Of a stretch of 64,000 bases of DNA, positions 45,327-54,201 are shown piece after piece. The DNA is from Pseudoruegeria sp. SK021 (GTDB lineage: Bacteria; Pseudomonadota; Alphaproteobacteria; Rhodobacterales; Rhodobacteraceae), in contig NZ_MTBG01000007.1 of the NCBI RefSeq assembly GCF_002119405.1, forward strand, positions 55,573-119,572. Direction: 5' to 3'. Each line of letters opens with the position of its first letter. Position 1 is the first letter of the stretch. The notes under the pieces were generated by a model that saw only the letters and a list, made by a program, of their open reading frames with translations, was not told the origin of the DNA and did not search any database. A program made the translations under genes and the position numbers.

Positions 45327-45401
45327 ATAGCGATGCCGCATGGTTTGGCAACCGGGAAGTTCGCCGGGTCCCATCGTACACATCCCGGCCTCGTCAGGGG
45401 G

Positions 45402-47003
45402 TCACAGGCTTGGACCCCATTTGCCAATCATGATGCCTGAATTATCTTCGTCCCGGCGCATGGCAAAGACAGCGGCGTCGGTCATGGAAACTCGGTTTTT
45501 GCGCCCCGTCAGCCGATCAAGAAGCGCCGATTGCATCTGGTTGCGCACGCCGTCATAGGCCGGATCGCGGCCCAGATCGCAGAACTCGTCAGGATCGGCC
45601 TCCAGATCGAACAATTGTGGCGGGAACCCCCGGAAATAAACGTATTTCCATCGCGCGCTCCGCAGCATGTAGGCCCGGGCATCAGATGGGCCGACGTCCA
45701 ACGCCTCGCGCACGGCGTAGAAAGCGTAGTCGATTTCCGAAAACACCGAATCGCGCCAATCTGCCGGTGTCTCGCCGCAGATCAGGGGCATCAGGGACCG
45801 GCCTTCGAGACGGTGATCCGCCGGCGGCGCGCCAGTGGCATCAAGGAACGTCGGGACAAGATCGATGGCTTCGACCAAGGCGTCGGTGGCGGTGCCGCGG
45901 GTTGCGTCGGCTTCAGGGCGGGGATCATAGATGATCAGCGGCACCCGAACCGAGGCTTCGTGGAACAGTTCTTTTTCGCCCATCCAGTGGTCGCCCAAGT
46001 AGTCACCATGATCCGAGGTAAAGACGATCATGGTCTCTTGATCCTTGCCGGTCTCTTCCAACATGGCAAACACGCGGCCCAAATGATCGTCGATCTGGGT
46101 GATCATGCCCATATAGGCCGGCATCACCACGTCACGGGCGCCGTCCATCGAAAAGGTCTGGCTGACCTCCATGTCCATGAAGGCAGCGTAGACCGGGTTT
46201 GGATTCCGGCGCTCGGCCTCGTCGCGGTGGACGGGCAGGAACGTCTCGGGGCCATACATGTCATGATAGGGGGCCGGGGCCATATAGGGCCAATGCGGCT
46301 TGATATAACTAAGGTGACAGAGCCAAGGCTGCTCGCCGGTCTCGGCAATAAATTCGAGGGCGCGGTCGGTCATATAGGCGGTCTCGGAATGCTCTTCCTT
46401 GACCCGGGCCGGACGGTTTGAATGTTGCAGGTGCCAGCCAGACAACAACGCGCCGTCCGGGCCTTCTGCCGAATTGGCATAATCGTTCCAAGGGTTTTCG
46501 CCGCAATAGCCGTGGTCGCGCAGCCAATCGTTATAGCGCAGCTTGCCGCCCTTGTTCCGCAACAGCGGCGTCGGATGCAGGCCGTCATCCCGCTCATAGG
46601 ATTCGAACCCGGGCTGACTGACGATCATGCCGATCTCGGTCTTAGGGTCGATGCCCAGCCGCGCCATCGCGTCCCGATCCGGCATCATATGGGTCTTTCC
46701 GACCACAGCAGTGCGCATGCCCAAGGGCCGCAGATAATCCCCAAGGGTCAGCTCGCCGATGGGCAGCGGCACCCGGTTCCATGTCGCGCCGTGGCTGAAC
46801 GCAGTACGCCCAGTGTAGCACGACGCCCGCGACGGCCCGCAGACCGGCGATTGCACAAAGGCCCGGTCAAAGCGCAGGCCTTTCGCTGCCAGCTTGTCGA
46901 TATTGGGCGTCTTCAAGTGCGGATGACCATAGCACCCCAGATAATCCCAGCGCAGTTGGTCTGCCATGATGAACAGGATATTCTTGATCTTGATCTTGGT
47001 CAT
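45402..47003 (-). CDS. Sulfatase superfamily hydrolase, phosphonate monoester hydrolase-like
   Basis: A 533-residue cytoplasmic hydrolase of the alkaline-phosphatase superfamily. The formylglycine site is C55 in VCGPSRASCYTGR (CxPxR), and FIMADQLRWDYLGCYG and FTSDHGDYLGDHWMGEKELFHE supply metal ligands. The middle (LSYIKPHWPYMAPAPYHDMYGPE) and the C-terminal KYVYFRGFPPQLFDLEADPDEFCDLG resemble Rhizobium phosphonate monoester hydrolase/phosphodiesterase more than classical arylsulfatases. It needs a formylglycine-generating enzyme encoded elsewhere. It is the last gene of the long minus-strand operon, 4 bp after the TRAP permease gene. Confidence 0.85.
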   Translation of the reverse strand: MTKIKIKNILFIMADQLRWDYLGCYGHPHLKTPNIDKLAAKGLRFDRAFVQSPVCGPSRASCYTGRTAFSHGATWNRVPLPIGELTLGDYLRPLGMRTAVVGKTHMMPDRDAMARLGIDPKTEIGMIVSQPGFESYERDDGLHPTPLLRNKGGKLRYNDWLRDHGYCGENPWNDYANSAEGPDGALLSGWHLQHSNRPARVKEEHSETAYMTDRALEFIAETGEQPWLCHLSYIKPHWPYMAPAPYHDMYGPETFLPVHRDEAERRNPNPVYAAFMDMEVSQTFSMDGARDVVMPAYMGMITQIDDHLGRVFAMLEETGKDQETMIVFTSDHGDYLGDHWMGEKELFHEASVRVPLIIYDPRPEADATRGTATDALVEAIDLVPTFLDATGAPPADHRLEGRSLMPLICGETPADWRDSVFSEIDYAFYAVREALDVGPSDARAYMLRSARWKYVYFRGFPPQLFDLEADPDEFCDLGRDPAYDGVRNQMQSALLDRLTGRKNRVSMTDAAVFAMRRDEDNSGIMIGKWGPSL

Positions 47004-47007
47004 GGGA

Positions 47008-48303
47008 TTACCTCATCAGACCCGGAAGGAAGGTCGCAATGCCGGGCAGCATCAGAACCATTAACAGCGCCAGAACCAGCGCGCCAATATAAGGCAAAAC
47101 GCCATTGAAAATCGCGCCAAGCCGCACATCCGGCAGCACCGATTTGACCACAAAGACATTCATCCCGATGGGCGGCGTGATCAGGCCAATCTCGGACACC
47201 AGAACCACAAGGATCCCGAACCAGATCATATCGACGCCGCTGATCGACAGTGCAGGCAGGAACACCGGCACCAACAAGACCAGAATGCCAATCGATTCAA
47301 AGACCATGCCCATAACGATCGCGATCAGGCAGACAAACAGCACCAGATGGAACGGCGACATCTGCCACGCATCGACAAGGTCCAACAGATCATAGGGCAG
47401 GCCCGACAGGTTGATGAATTGTGAAAACACGATGGCGCCAAGCAGCACGATAAAGATCGTCGCGGTGGTGGTTGTGGCATCGACAAGGCAGGCGCGCCAT
47501 TCGGCCAGACTGCGCATATGGCCGCGTAGGAAGGCAATCACCGCCGCGCCGAATGACCCGATCCCGGCGGCCTCGGTCGCCGTGAAGGCTCCGGTGTAAA
47601 TCCCGCCCAGAACCACCAGAAACAGGATCAAAACCGGCATGGTGCCGCGCACCGCTTGCTTGTGCCGTGCGGCATCCAGCGGCGGGGCTGGCGGAGCGGA
47701 GGCCGGGTTGCGGCGCACGGTGATCCCGACCGCGATCATGAACAAGGTGACCAGCAACAGTCCCGGCAAAATCCCGGCGATGAACAGCAGACCGATATCC
47801 TGCTCGGCGATCAACCCATAGATCACCAGTGGCACAGAGGGCGGGATCATGATCCCCAACGTGCCGCCAGCGGCAATAGTCCCCGCCGCAAGCTGATCGG
47901 AATATTTATAGTGGCGCATGGGCGGCATTGCGACCTTGGCCATAGTGGCCGCGGTGGCCAGCGTTGATCCGCAGACCGACGAAAACCCGCCCGCCGCCAG
48001 CACCGTGGCCAGCGCGAGCCCGCCGCGAAACCGCCCAAGTGCGCCATAAGCCGCATCATAAAGATCGCTGCTGATCCGGGCATGGACAATGAACACGCCC
48101 ATCAGAATGAATAGCGGGATCACGCTGAGATTGTAGTTCATGCTGTCGTGAAAGACCTGCTGACCGACCATGGCCAGCGATGGCCCAATGCCGCGGATAT
48201 AGGCAAAACCAAGAAAGCCAACGATAAGGGTCGCAAATCCGACACGAAACCCCAAGAAACACAGGGTGAGCAGCAGGGCGAAGCCCACCAGCGCGATAGC
48301 CAT
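47008..48303 (-). CDS. TRAP transporter large permease, DctM family
   Basis: A 431-residue inner-membrane protein with about twelve spans. It has FSSVCGSTLATAATMAKVAMPPMRHYKYSDQLAAGTIAAGGTLGIMIPPSVPLVIYG, the conserved DctM core, and GLITPPIGMNVFVVKS near the C-terminus. It is the Na+-driven translocating subunit of a TRAP importer. Its ATG at 48303 overlaps the small permease stop by one base (TAATG); an upstream extension of the frame lies within that gene. Confidence 0.93.
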   Translation of the reverse strand: MAIALVGFALLLTLCFLGFRVGFATLIVGFLGFAYIRGIGPSLAMVGQQVFHDSMNYNLSVIPLFILMGVFIVHARISSDLYDAAYGALGRFRGGLALATVLAAGGFSSVCGSTLATAATMAKVAMPPMRHYKYSDQLAAGTIAAGGTLGIMIPPSVPLVIYGLIAEQDIGLLFIAGILPGLLLVTLFMIAVGITVRRNPASAPPAPPLDAARHKQAVRGTMPVLILFLVVLGGIYTGAFTATEAAGIGSFGAAVIAFLRGHMRSLAEWRACLVDATTTTATIFIVLLGAIVFSQFINLSGLPYDLLDLVDAWQMSPFHLVLFVCLIAIVMGMVFESIGILVLLVPVFLPALSISGVDMIWFGILVVLVSEIGLITPPIGMNVFVVKSVLPDVRLGAIFNGVLPYIGALVLALLMVLMLPGIATFLPGLMR

Positions 48304-48800
48304 TAAAGGGTCTCCGGGGTTGGGTCTGAGGAGGGTGGTTTGCCGACAATCAGGCCCAGAACCTGACACAGGACACTAAGCGCAGCTAAGGCGGCGACAC
48401 TGCCTGAAATCCATGGCAGCGGCCATTCTAGAACGATGGTTGTCGATCCGCGGTGGGCCGCTTCACTGGCCTGGTTGAACAGGACATAGACGATCAGGCA
48501 CATGGTCAGGATCGAAAAGCCCTGTACGAGGATGTCATACAGGCGGGGCGCAAGCTGGCGCACCCTGCCATCGACCAGTTCAACCACCACGTGCTTATCT
48601 TGGGCATTGGCAAGTCCAAGGCCAAGAAAAATCACCAGCGCCAGCATGGTGCTGATCATTTCAGTTGCGCCAAAGATCGGCGCGCCGAACACATATCTGC
48701 CGACCACATCGACAAAGGTGAGAAGCATCATGCCGGCAAGCACCAGACTCGCAAGGACTTCGAGTGTTTGAACGATGCGGGTCAGGATAATTGCCGCCAT
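48303..48800 (-). CDS. TRAP transporter small permease, DctQ family
   Basis: A 165-residue protein with four membrane spans. LEVLASLVLAGMMLLTFVDVVGRYVFGAPIFGATEM at the start is the DctQ signature region, and LALVIFLGLGLANAQDKHVVVELV is the second conserved block. It assembles with the DctM subunit downstream and lies between it and the binding-protein gene, completing a three-gene TRAP set. Confidence 0.92.
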   Translation of the reverse strand: MAAIILTRIVQTLEVLASLVLAGMMLLTFVDVVGRYVFGAPIFGATEMISTMLALVIFLGLGLANAQDKHVVVELVDGRVRQLAPRLYDILVQGFSILTMCLIVYVLFNQASEAAHRGSTTIVLEWPLPWISGSVAALAALSVLCQVLGLIVGKPPSSDPTPETL

Positions 48801-48833
48801 GATCTTACTCCATCTAACTGGGGAAACGGACGA

Positions 48834-49841
48834 TCACTCGGCCAGTTGCGCTTGGTAGAAACCCAACGCGGCTTGCGCATCGATGCCGGTCGCGGTTGCA
48901 TCCGCAATCCAGCCTTCGGTGACGAAAGCAGACGCATCGACCAGAGCGGCCTCAAATGCCGGGTCCGCCTGAACCACGGTCAATCCAGCCTCTGGATAGG
49001 CCGCCTCGGCCACGGCGGCGGCGGCGTTCCAGCGCGCCCCGAAAGATGCGCCCAACACGTCGCCGGAGATGCTCATGATCGCTTCTTGATCTTCGGGGGA
49101 AATGCTGGCCCAGGTATTGGCGTTCATCACCACTGAGAAGGACGTGGTGTAAACCGCAGCCTCAAATGCGGTGTTGGATTTGGTGTAGGGCATCAACTGG
49201 AACGCCTGAAGCGCCTGCGGGTCCAGCCCGATATGGCCGTCGACCACCCCGCGCGAGATGATCTCGCTTGCCGCAACCGCCGGGGTCGAGACGACACCGG
49301 ACCCCAGTTGCTTGAGGATCTCGGCCAATGGCCCCGGCAGCGCCCACATCTTGCGCGCCGTCAGATCCGCAATCGACGTAATCGGCGCCGAGGTCTGGCT
49401 GTACAACTCGCCCGGTGAAATCACGAACTGCGACAGCAACTGCACGCTGTCAAACTCGTCCGGGAAATAGGCGCGGTTGGTTGCCCACAGCGCCCGGGAC
49501 ATCTGCTCGGCGTCATGTGTGCCGATGAACGGCTGCATCGCCACCAGTGGGCCTTGTACGCGATTGGCGATCAAGCCGTTAAACTGCACGGCCACATCGA
49601 CGATGCCATTTTCCACCGAGGACAGTTGATCCGGTGGCGGCGCAACCGAATTGGGCGGGATGTTGCCCTTCACCCGGCCATCGGTCACCCGCTCAACCTC
49701 ATCCAGCCAACCGGGCAGGATTTCGCTACAGGCAAAATGGCTCGACGGCCAAAAGCAATTGACCAACAGGCGGGTATTGGCCGAAGCGGTGTTTGCGCCG
49801 ACCAGAAGCGCAGCGATCGCAACAGTTGTTCTCAGTGTCAT
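48834..49841 (-). CDS. TRAP transporter substrate-binding protein, DctP family
   Basis: A 335-residue periplasmic protein with a signal peptide (MTLRTTVAIAALLVGANTASA, cleavage near residue 21). DctP features include NSVAPPPDQLSSVENGIVDVAVQF near 65-90, ITSIADLTARKMWALPG with the ligand-contacting arginine region, and GVVDGHIGLDP. TRAP binding proteins usually take organic acids. It follows the BKACE gene by 36 bp, so it belongs to the same operon. The ligand is unknown. Confidence 0.92.
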   Translation of the reverse strand: MTLRTTVAIAALLVGANTASANTRLLVNCFWPSSHFACSEILPGWLDEVERVTDGRVKGNIPPNSVAPPPDQLSSVENGIVDVAVQFNGLIANRVQGPLVAMQPFIGTHDAEQMSRALWATNRAYFPDEFDSVQLLSQFVISPGELYSQTSAPITSIADLTARKMWALPGPLAEILKQLGSGVVSTPAVAASEIISRGVVDGHIGLDPQALQAFQLMPYTKSNTAFEAAVYTTSFSVVMNANTWASISPEDQEAIMSISGDVLGASFGARWNAAAAVAEAAYPEAGLTVVQADPAFEAALVDASAFVTEGWIADATATGIDAQAALGFYQAQLAE

Positions 49842-49877
49842 TGGTGTTCTCCTCCCAGAGATGTGGAACGTTGATGC

Positions 49878-50813
49878 TTAGAACGCCACGCGATCGCCGC
49901 CCTTCAGCGCAAGGATGTCGCGGGCTTCGTCTGGGGTTGCGACCTCGCAGCCAAGGTCTTCGACAATCCGGCGGATCTTGGTGACCTGCGCTGCGTTGCT
50001 TTCAGCCAGTTTGCCCCGCGACAGAAACAGGCTGTCTTCCAGCCCGACCCGCACATTGCCGCCCATCTGGCTGGCGGTGGTGGCAAGCGGCATTTGCGCG
50101 CCGCCTGCACCCAGCACCGACCAGCGATAATCGGTGCCGAACAGCCGGTCGGCGGTGCGCTTCATGAAGACCAAATTGTCGACCTCAGGGCCAATGCCAC
50201 CAAGAATGCCAAAGATGAACTGGATAAAGACCGGGGCTTTGAACAGCCCGATATCCATGCAGAATTTCAGGTTATAGAGATGGCCGACATCATAGCATTC
50301 ATGTTCGAACTTGATGTCATGCGGGGCCAGCGTATCGGCGGCTTCCTTGATGTCGCGGAACGTATTGCGGAAGATGTTGCCGTCCGAATTCTTGACGTAA
50401 TCCTTTTCCCAGTCAAACTTCCAATCGTCGTCGCTGTAGCGGTTGGCAAGCGGATGGAACGAAAAATTCATTGACCCCATGTTCAGCGAACACATTTCAG
50501 GGCTGAAGGTTTTTGCCGGGGTGATCCGATCCTGAATCGACAGACTAAGCGAACCCCCGGTCGAGATGTTGATCACCGCATCGGTCGCCTGTTTGACCCG
50601 TGGCAAGAAGGGCGAGAAATCCGCGATATCGACCGAAGGCGCGCCGGTCTCAGGATTGCGTGCGTGCAGGTGCAAGATCGACGCGCCAGCCTCGGCAGCC
50701 TCAATCGCCTGTTTGGCGATGTCATCATAGGTATAGGGCAGGGAGTCTGACATCGTTGGGGTATGAATGGCCCCGGTGATTGCGCAGGTGATGATTGTTT
50801 TCTGGCGTGCCAT
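49878..50813 (-). CDS. Beta-keto acid cleavage enzyme (BKACE, DUF849)
   Basis: A 311-residue TIM-barrel enzyme. KTIITCAITGAIHTPTMS at the start, AEAGASILHLHARNPETGAPS near residues 40-60, and ISTGGS carry the zinc histidines and substrate residues of DUF849 proteins such as Kce. These enzymes transfer the acyl part of a beta-keto acid to acetyl-CoA, releasing acetoacetate. Its substrate depends on the pathway and is unknown here. The neighbouring 3-hydroxyacyl-CoA-dehydrogenase-like gene could produce the beta-keto acid. It is 3 bp from the permease gene upstream in the operon. Confidence 0.92.
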   Translation of the reverse strand: MARQKTIITCAITGAIHTPTMSDSLPYTYDDIAKQAIEAAEAGASILHLHARNPETGAPSVDIADFSPFLPRVKQATDAVINISTGGSLSLSIQDRITPAKTFSPEMCSLNMGSMNFSFHPLANRYSDDDWKFDWEKDYVKNSDGNIFRNTFRDIKEAADTLAPHDIKFEHECYDVGHLYNLKFCMDIGLFKAPVFIQFIFGILGGIGPEVDNLVFMKRTADRLFGTDYRWSVLGAGGAQMPLATTASQMGGNVRVGLEDSLFLSRGKLAESNAAQVTKIRRIVEDLGCEVATPDEARDILALKGGDRVAF

Positions 50814-50815
50814 GG

Positions 50816-51856
50816 TCAGGCTCCTTTTTGGTCGTCGCGGGTGCTGTCGGGGCGCACAACGCGATACCCGAGCGGAAAGAGTTGAAGGTTGAACCGGTCT
50901 TTGATCAGGCCCCAGATGCCCTTGGGCGCCTTCAGCATGATCACGATGGCGACCAGCCCCAGAACCATCAGATAGATCGTCCCGAGATCGGCCAGCGTCT
51001 CGCGCAGGGCAAAGAACACCAAGGTGCCGATGATCGGACCCTCAATGGTGCCAATGCCGCCGATGACGACGATAAAGATCACGAACGCGGTCCAGTCATT
51101 GACGCTGAATGCGGCGTCGGGCGAGATCCGAAGCTTTTGCAGAAAGATCAACGCGCCGACCATGGCGGTCATCGCAGAGGTCACGATATAGACCAGAAAC
51201 TTGGTGCGGAAGATGTCGATACCAAGGCTGCGCGCCGCCAGTTCGTTGTCACGGATCGCGGTCAGGGCAAGCCCGTTGCGCGACCGCAGAAACAGGTAGA
51301 CCGCGGCGACCACCAGAACGGCCATGCCCAGTGCCAGCCAATAGCTTAGCGCCTCACGCGCGTCGCGGCCATCGGCCATGGCGCGAACGATGTTTGCGGG
51401 CAACGACGTCCCGGATCCGCCGCCAAGCGCGGACACTTGGGCAAAGCTCAGGCGGAAAACCTCGGCCATCACCCATGTGCCGATGGCGAAATAGGCCCCG
51501 CGCAACCGAAAGATCAGTGCCGCCACCGGAACCGAGATCGCCGCCCCCAACAGGCCCGCAATCGCAATTGCTACCACCGGGTTTAACCCGCCAAAGATCG
51601 TCAACGCGAACAACATGTAGCCGCCGAACCCGACATAGGCCTGCTGGCCTACGGACACCAATCCGGCATATCCGGCCATCAGGTTCCACAAGCTTGCCAG
51701 CGCGAGATACAAGAATACCTCACCCATCAAGCGCATATCGGCGCGGCCTGCCCACCACGGGGCGGCGATCAGGATCAGCAGGATGATCAGGCCAAGCAGC
51801 CCCGCCAACCGGGAGGCGTTGGATCCGCGCGTGACGCGATAGCCTTGCACGCTCAT
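50816..51856 (-). CDS. Branched-chain amino acid-type ABC permease, LivM family
   Basis: A 346-residue permease. It contains YAGLVSVGQQAYVGFGGYMLFAL, the LivM-type GRALTAIRDNELAARSLGID motif (here GLALTAIRDNELAARSLGID) and GGIGTIEGPIIGTLVFF. ATG 51856 overlaps the upstream LivH stop by four bases; the open frame extends to 52006 but that part lies in livH. LIV-type importers in this group often take aromatic or short organic acids or amides rather than amino acids. Confidence 0.92.
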   Translation of the reverse strand: MSVQGYRVTRGSNASRLAGLLGLIILLILIAAPWWAGRADMRLMGEVFLYLALASLWNLMAGYAGLVSVGQQAYVGFGGYMLFALTIFGGLNPVVAIAIAGLLGAAISVPVAALIFRLRGAYFAIGTWVMAEVFRLSFAQVSALGGGSGTSLPANIVRAMADGRDAREALSYWLALGMAVLVVAAVYLFLRSRNGLALTAIRDNELAARSLGIDIFRTKFLVYIVTSAMTAMVGALIFLQKLRISPDAAFSVNDWTAFVIFIVVIGGIGTIEGPIIGTLVFFALRETLADLGTIYLMVLGLVAIVIMLKAPKGIWGLIKDRFNLQLFPLGYRVVRPDSTRDDQKGA

Positions 51857-52716
51857 GCCGACACCCGTGGGAACAGACCATTGGGACGCACCGCAAGGAT
51901 CAGAAGAAAGACGATGTGGCCCGCCAATATTTGCCAGCCGGGATCGATCTTGGCCCCGACGGTCTGCGCGACCCCCAAGATGACGCCACCCGCCAACGTG
52001 CCCCACAGATTGCCAAGGCCGCCGATGATCACCGCTTCAAACCCGAAGATTAGCCGCCCGCCGCCGATGGACGGATCAAAGCTGGTGCGGATACCCAGAA
52101 AAATCCCGCCAATCGCGGTGACTGCCAGCGCCAGTGCCATGGCCAGACCAAAGATGTGCCGTTTGTTCAGCCCCATCAGTTGGGCGATGTCCTGATTGTC
52201 AGAAACCGCCCGGAACGACCGACCAAGCGCGGTGTGGTAGAACATCCACTGCAATCCGGCGATCACCCCGACAGCGACAACGAATGTCAAGATCGGCAGC
52301 AGGCCCAGCGACAAGCTTCCGACCGACACGCTGGCCGTTTCCAAGGCGCCGCCGTTCATCTTTTGCGGATCGGCGGAATAGCCTTCCAAAAGCACGTTTT
52401 GGATGATGACCGACAGACCGAACGTAACCAGAAGCGGCGGCAAAAGATCATCGCCCAGCGTGTGGTTCAGGATGCCCCGTTGCAGGACATAGCCAATGGC
52501 GGCCATCATTGGGATCACCAGCACAAGCGCCAGAAGCGGATGCACGCCAAGCGCGACCGAGGTGGTCAGCCCAAGATAGGCCGCCATAACGATCAGATCG
52601 CCATGAGCAATATTGACCAGTCGCATGACCCCAAAGATCAGCGACAACCCGGCGGCAAACAACGCATAGAGCCCGCCCAGCAATGCCCCTTGAATGACAG
52701 CGTTTACCCAGTCCAT
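51853..52716 (-). CDS. Branched-chain amino acid-type ABC permease, LivH family
   Basis: A 287-residue permease that begins MDWVNAVIQGALLGGLYALFAAGLSLIFGVMRLVNIAHGD, the LivH hallmark. The EAA-like loop is YHTALGRSFRAVSDNQDIAQLMGLN near residue 185, and GGLGNLWGTLAGGVILG lies near the end. ATG 52716 is the family start; the longer frame to 52776 is not. It is followed by livM with a four-base overlap and preceded by the livF ATPase gene one base away. Confidence 0.92.
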   Translation of the reverse strand: MDWVNAVIQGALLGGLYALFAAGLSLIFGVMRLVNIAHGDLIVMAAYLGLTTSVALGVHPLLALVLVIPMMAAIGYVLQRGILNHTLGDDLLPPLLVTFGLSVIIQNVLLEGYSADPQKMNGGALETASVSVGSLSLGLLPILTFVVAVGVIAGLQWMFYHTALGRSFRAVSDNQDIAQLMGLNKRHIFGLAMALALAVTAIGGIFLGIRTSFDPSIGGGRLIFGFEAVIIGGLGNLWGTLAGGVILGVAQTVGAKIDPGWQILAGHIVFLLILAVRPNGLFPRVSA

Positions 52717-52717
52717 G

Positions 52718-53425
52718 TCATGCGATCCCGAAATAGGCGCGACTGATGTCGTCGCGCGATACAGTTGCAGAGTCACCTTCCAGCGAGACTCGGCCTTCTT
52801 GCAGGCAATAGACGCGGCTCGATACCGACAACGCCTTGCTGATGTCTTGCTCGACGATGACCGCGCTCATACCGCCGCCAACGATGCCGGGCAGGGCGGC
52901 GTAAATGTCCCGGATGATAATCGGCGCAAGGCCAAGGCTGATCTCGTCGAACAGGATCAGGTCCGGATTGGCCATCAGCGCCCGACCGATAGCCACCATC
53001 TGTTGCTGCCCGCCGGACAACGAGGTTGAGGCCTGATGCCGCCGGTCTTGCAAGATCGGAAACAACTCATAGACTTTGGACAAGGACCACGGGCCAGCCC
53101 GTTTGACGCGCCCACCGATCAGCAGGTTTTCCTCGACCGACAGTGACGGGAAAAGCTGCCGGCCTTCGGGGACAAGGGCGATGCCAAGACTGGCCACCTG
53201 ATCGGCCCGCAACGCACCAATGGGCGTGCCGCGATACCGGATTTGCGCTGCCCCGTTGGACATCAGGCCTGAGATCGAGCGCAGCAATGTGGTCTTGCCC
53301 GCGCCGTTCGATCCGATGATCGCCAGCACCTCGCCGGGGGCAAGTGTCAGGTTCAGCCCATAGAGCGCCTGAAAATCGCCGTAATGGGCATCCAGCCCAC
53401 GGATGTCGAGAATGGGCTCAGGCAT
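52718..53425 (-). CDS. LIV-type ABC transporter ATPase, LivF family
   Basis: A 235-residue ATPase. Walker A GSNGAGKTT near 37, signature SLSGGQQQMVAIGRALM near 134, Walker B LILFDEISLGLAP near 153, the last being the typical LivF variant. ATG 53425 lies inside the final codons of livG (8-bp overlap), so the two ATPases are coupled. A TTG nine bases upstream is a less likely start. Confidence 0.92.
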   Translation of the reverse strand: MPEPILDIRGLDAHYGDFQALYGLNLTLAPGEVLAIIGSNGAGKTTLLRSISGLMSNGAAQIRYRGTPIGALRADQVASLGIALVPEGRQLFPSLSVEENLLIGGRVKRAGPWSLSKVYELFPILQDRRHQASTSLSGGQQQMVAIGRALMANPDLILFDEISLGLAPIIIRDIYAALPGIVGGGMSAVIVEQDISKALSVSSRVYCLQEGRVSLEGDSATVSRDDISRAYFGIA

Positions 53426-54146
53426 CAATTTCAATCCCCAGATAGATTTCCTGCACGTCGCGGCTGGCCATGACAGTTTTGGGATCGCCCTCGGCGATCT
53501 TCTTGCCGAAATCGATAACGATCAGCCGATCGACAACCGCCAGCAAGGCATGCACCACATGCTCGATCCAGATGATCGACACGCCGGATGCGTGAATGTC
53601 TTTGATGGTGCGGACCAGCGATGTGCATTCCGCCTCGGTCAGTCCGCCGGCGATTTCATCCAGCAACAGCAGCTTGGGCTTGGCACAAAGCGCCCGGGTC
53701 ATTTCCAGCCGCTTGCGATCAAGCAGCGTCAGTTTGCCGGCCAGCGTATTGGCTTTGGCCAACAGCTCGGTCTGGTCCAGCACCTCAAGGCAAAGGCGCT
53801 CTGCCGCCGCGCCGGAGAGGCCCGCCGCCTGCGTTGCGGCCACCATCGCGTTCTCGAATACCGTCAGGCCAGAGAACGGTTGCGGCACCTGAAAGCTGCG
53901 CGCGATCCCGGCGCGGCTGCGGGTAGCGGCCGATTGGCCGGTGACATCGCGGCCATCGAACTGCACCCGGCCACTGTCGGGCATCAACGTGCCGGTAATC
54001 AGGTTGAACATGGAGGTCTTGCCCGCACCGTTCGGTCCGATCACGCCCAGCGCTTCGCCTTGCGCCAAGGTAAAACTTTGATTGTCCGCAACGGTGACCG
54101 CGCCGAAGGACTTGGCCACGTTGTCCAATTTCAAAATCGTCGACAT
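53418..54146 (-). CDS. LIV-type ABC transporter ATPase, LivG family
   Basis: A 242-residue ATPase beginning MSTILKLDNVAKSFGAVTVADN. Walker A GPNGAGKTSMFN near 39, LDRKRLEMTRALCAKPKLLLLDEIAGGLTEAE for the signature/Walker B region near 145-170, and IIWIEHVVHALLAVVDR for the H loop. The usual signature LSxGxQ is degenerate (LTLLDRKRLEMTRAL), a variant seen in some LivG proteins. GAGG precedes the ATG at 54146. Confidence 0.9.
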   Translation of the reverse strand: MSTILKLDNVAKSFGAVTVADNQSFTLAQGEALGVIGPNGAGKTSMFNLITGTLMPDSGRVQFDGRDVTGQSAATRSRAGIARSFQVPQPFSGLTVFENAMVAATQAAGLSGAAAERLCLEVLDQTELLAKANTLAGKLTLLDRKRLEMTRALCAKPKLLLLDEIAGGLTEAECTSLVRTIKDIHASGVSIIWIEHVVHALLAVVDRLIVIDFGKKIAEGDPKTVMASRDVQEIYLGIEIDA

Positions 54147-54201
54147 TTCGGTCCTCGGAGGTTGTGACGCGGGCACCGGAACGGCCGGTGCCCGCCGACG
54201 A

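Noticed and set aside
45149..47003. Placing manD in the same transcript as the upstream sulfatase-like gene
   Set aside because: A 253-bp gap with its own palindromic operator separates them, unlike the 0-60 bp spacing within the 14-gene operon.
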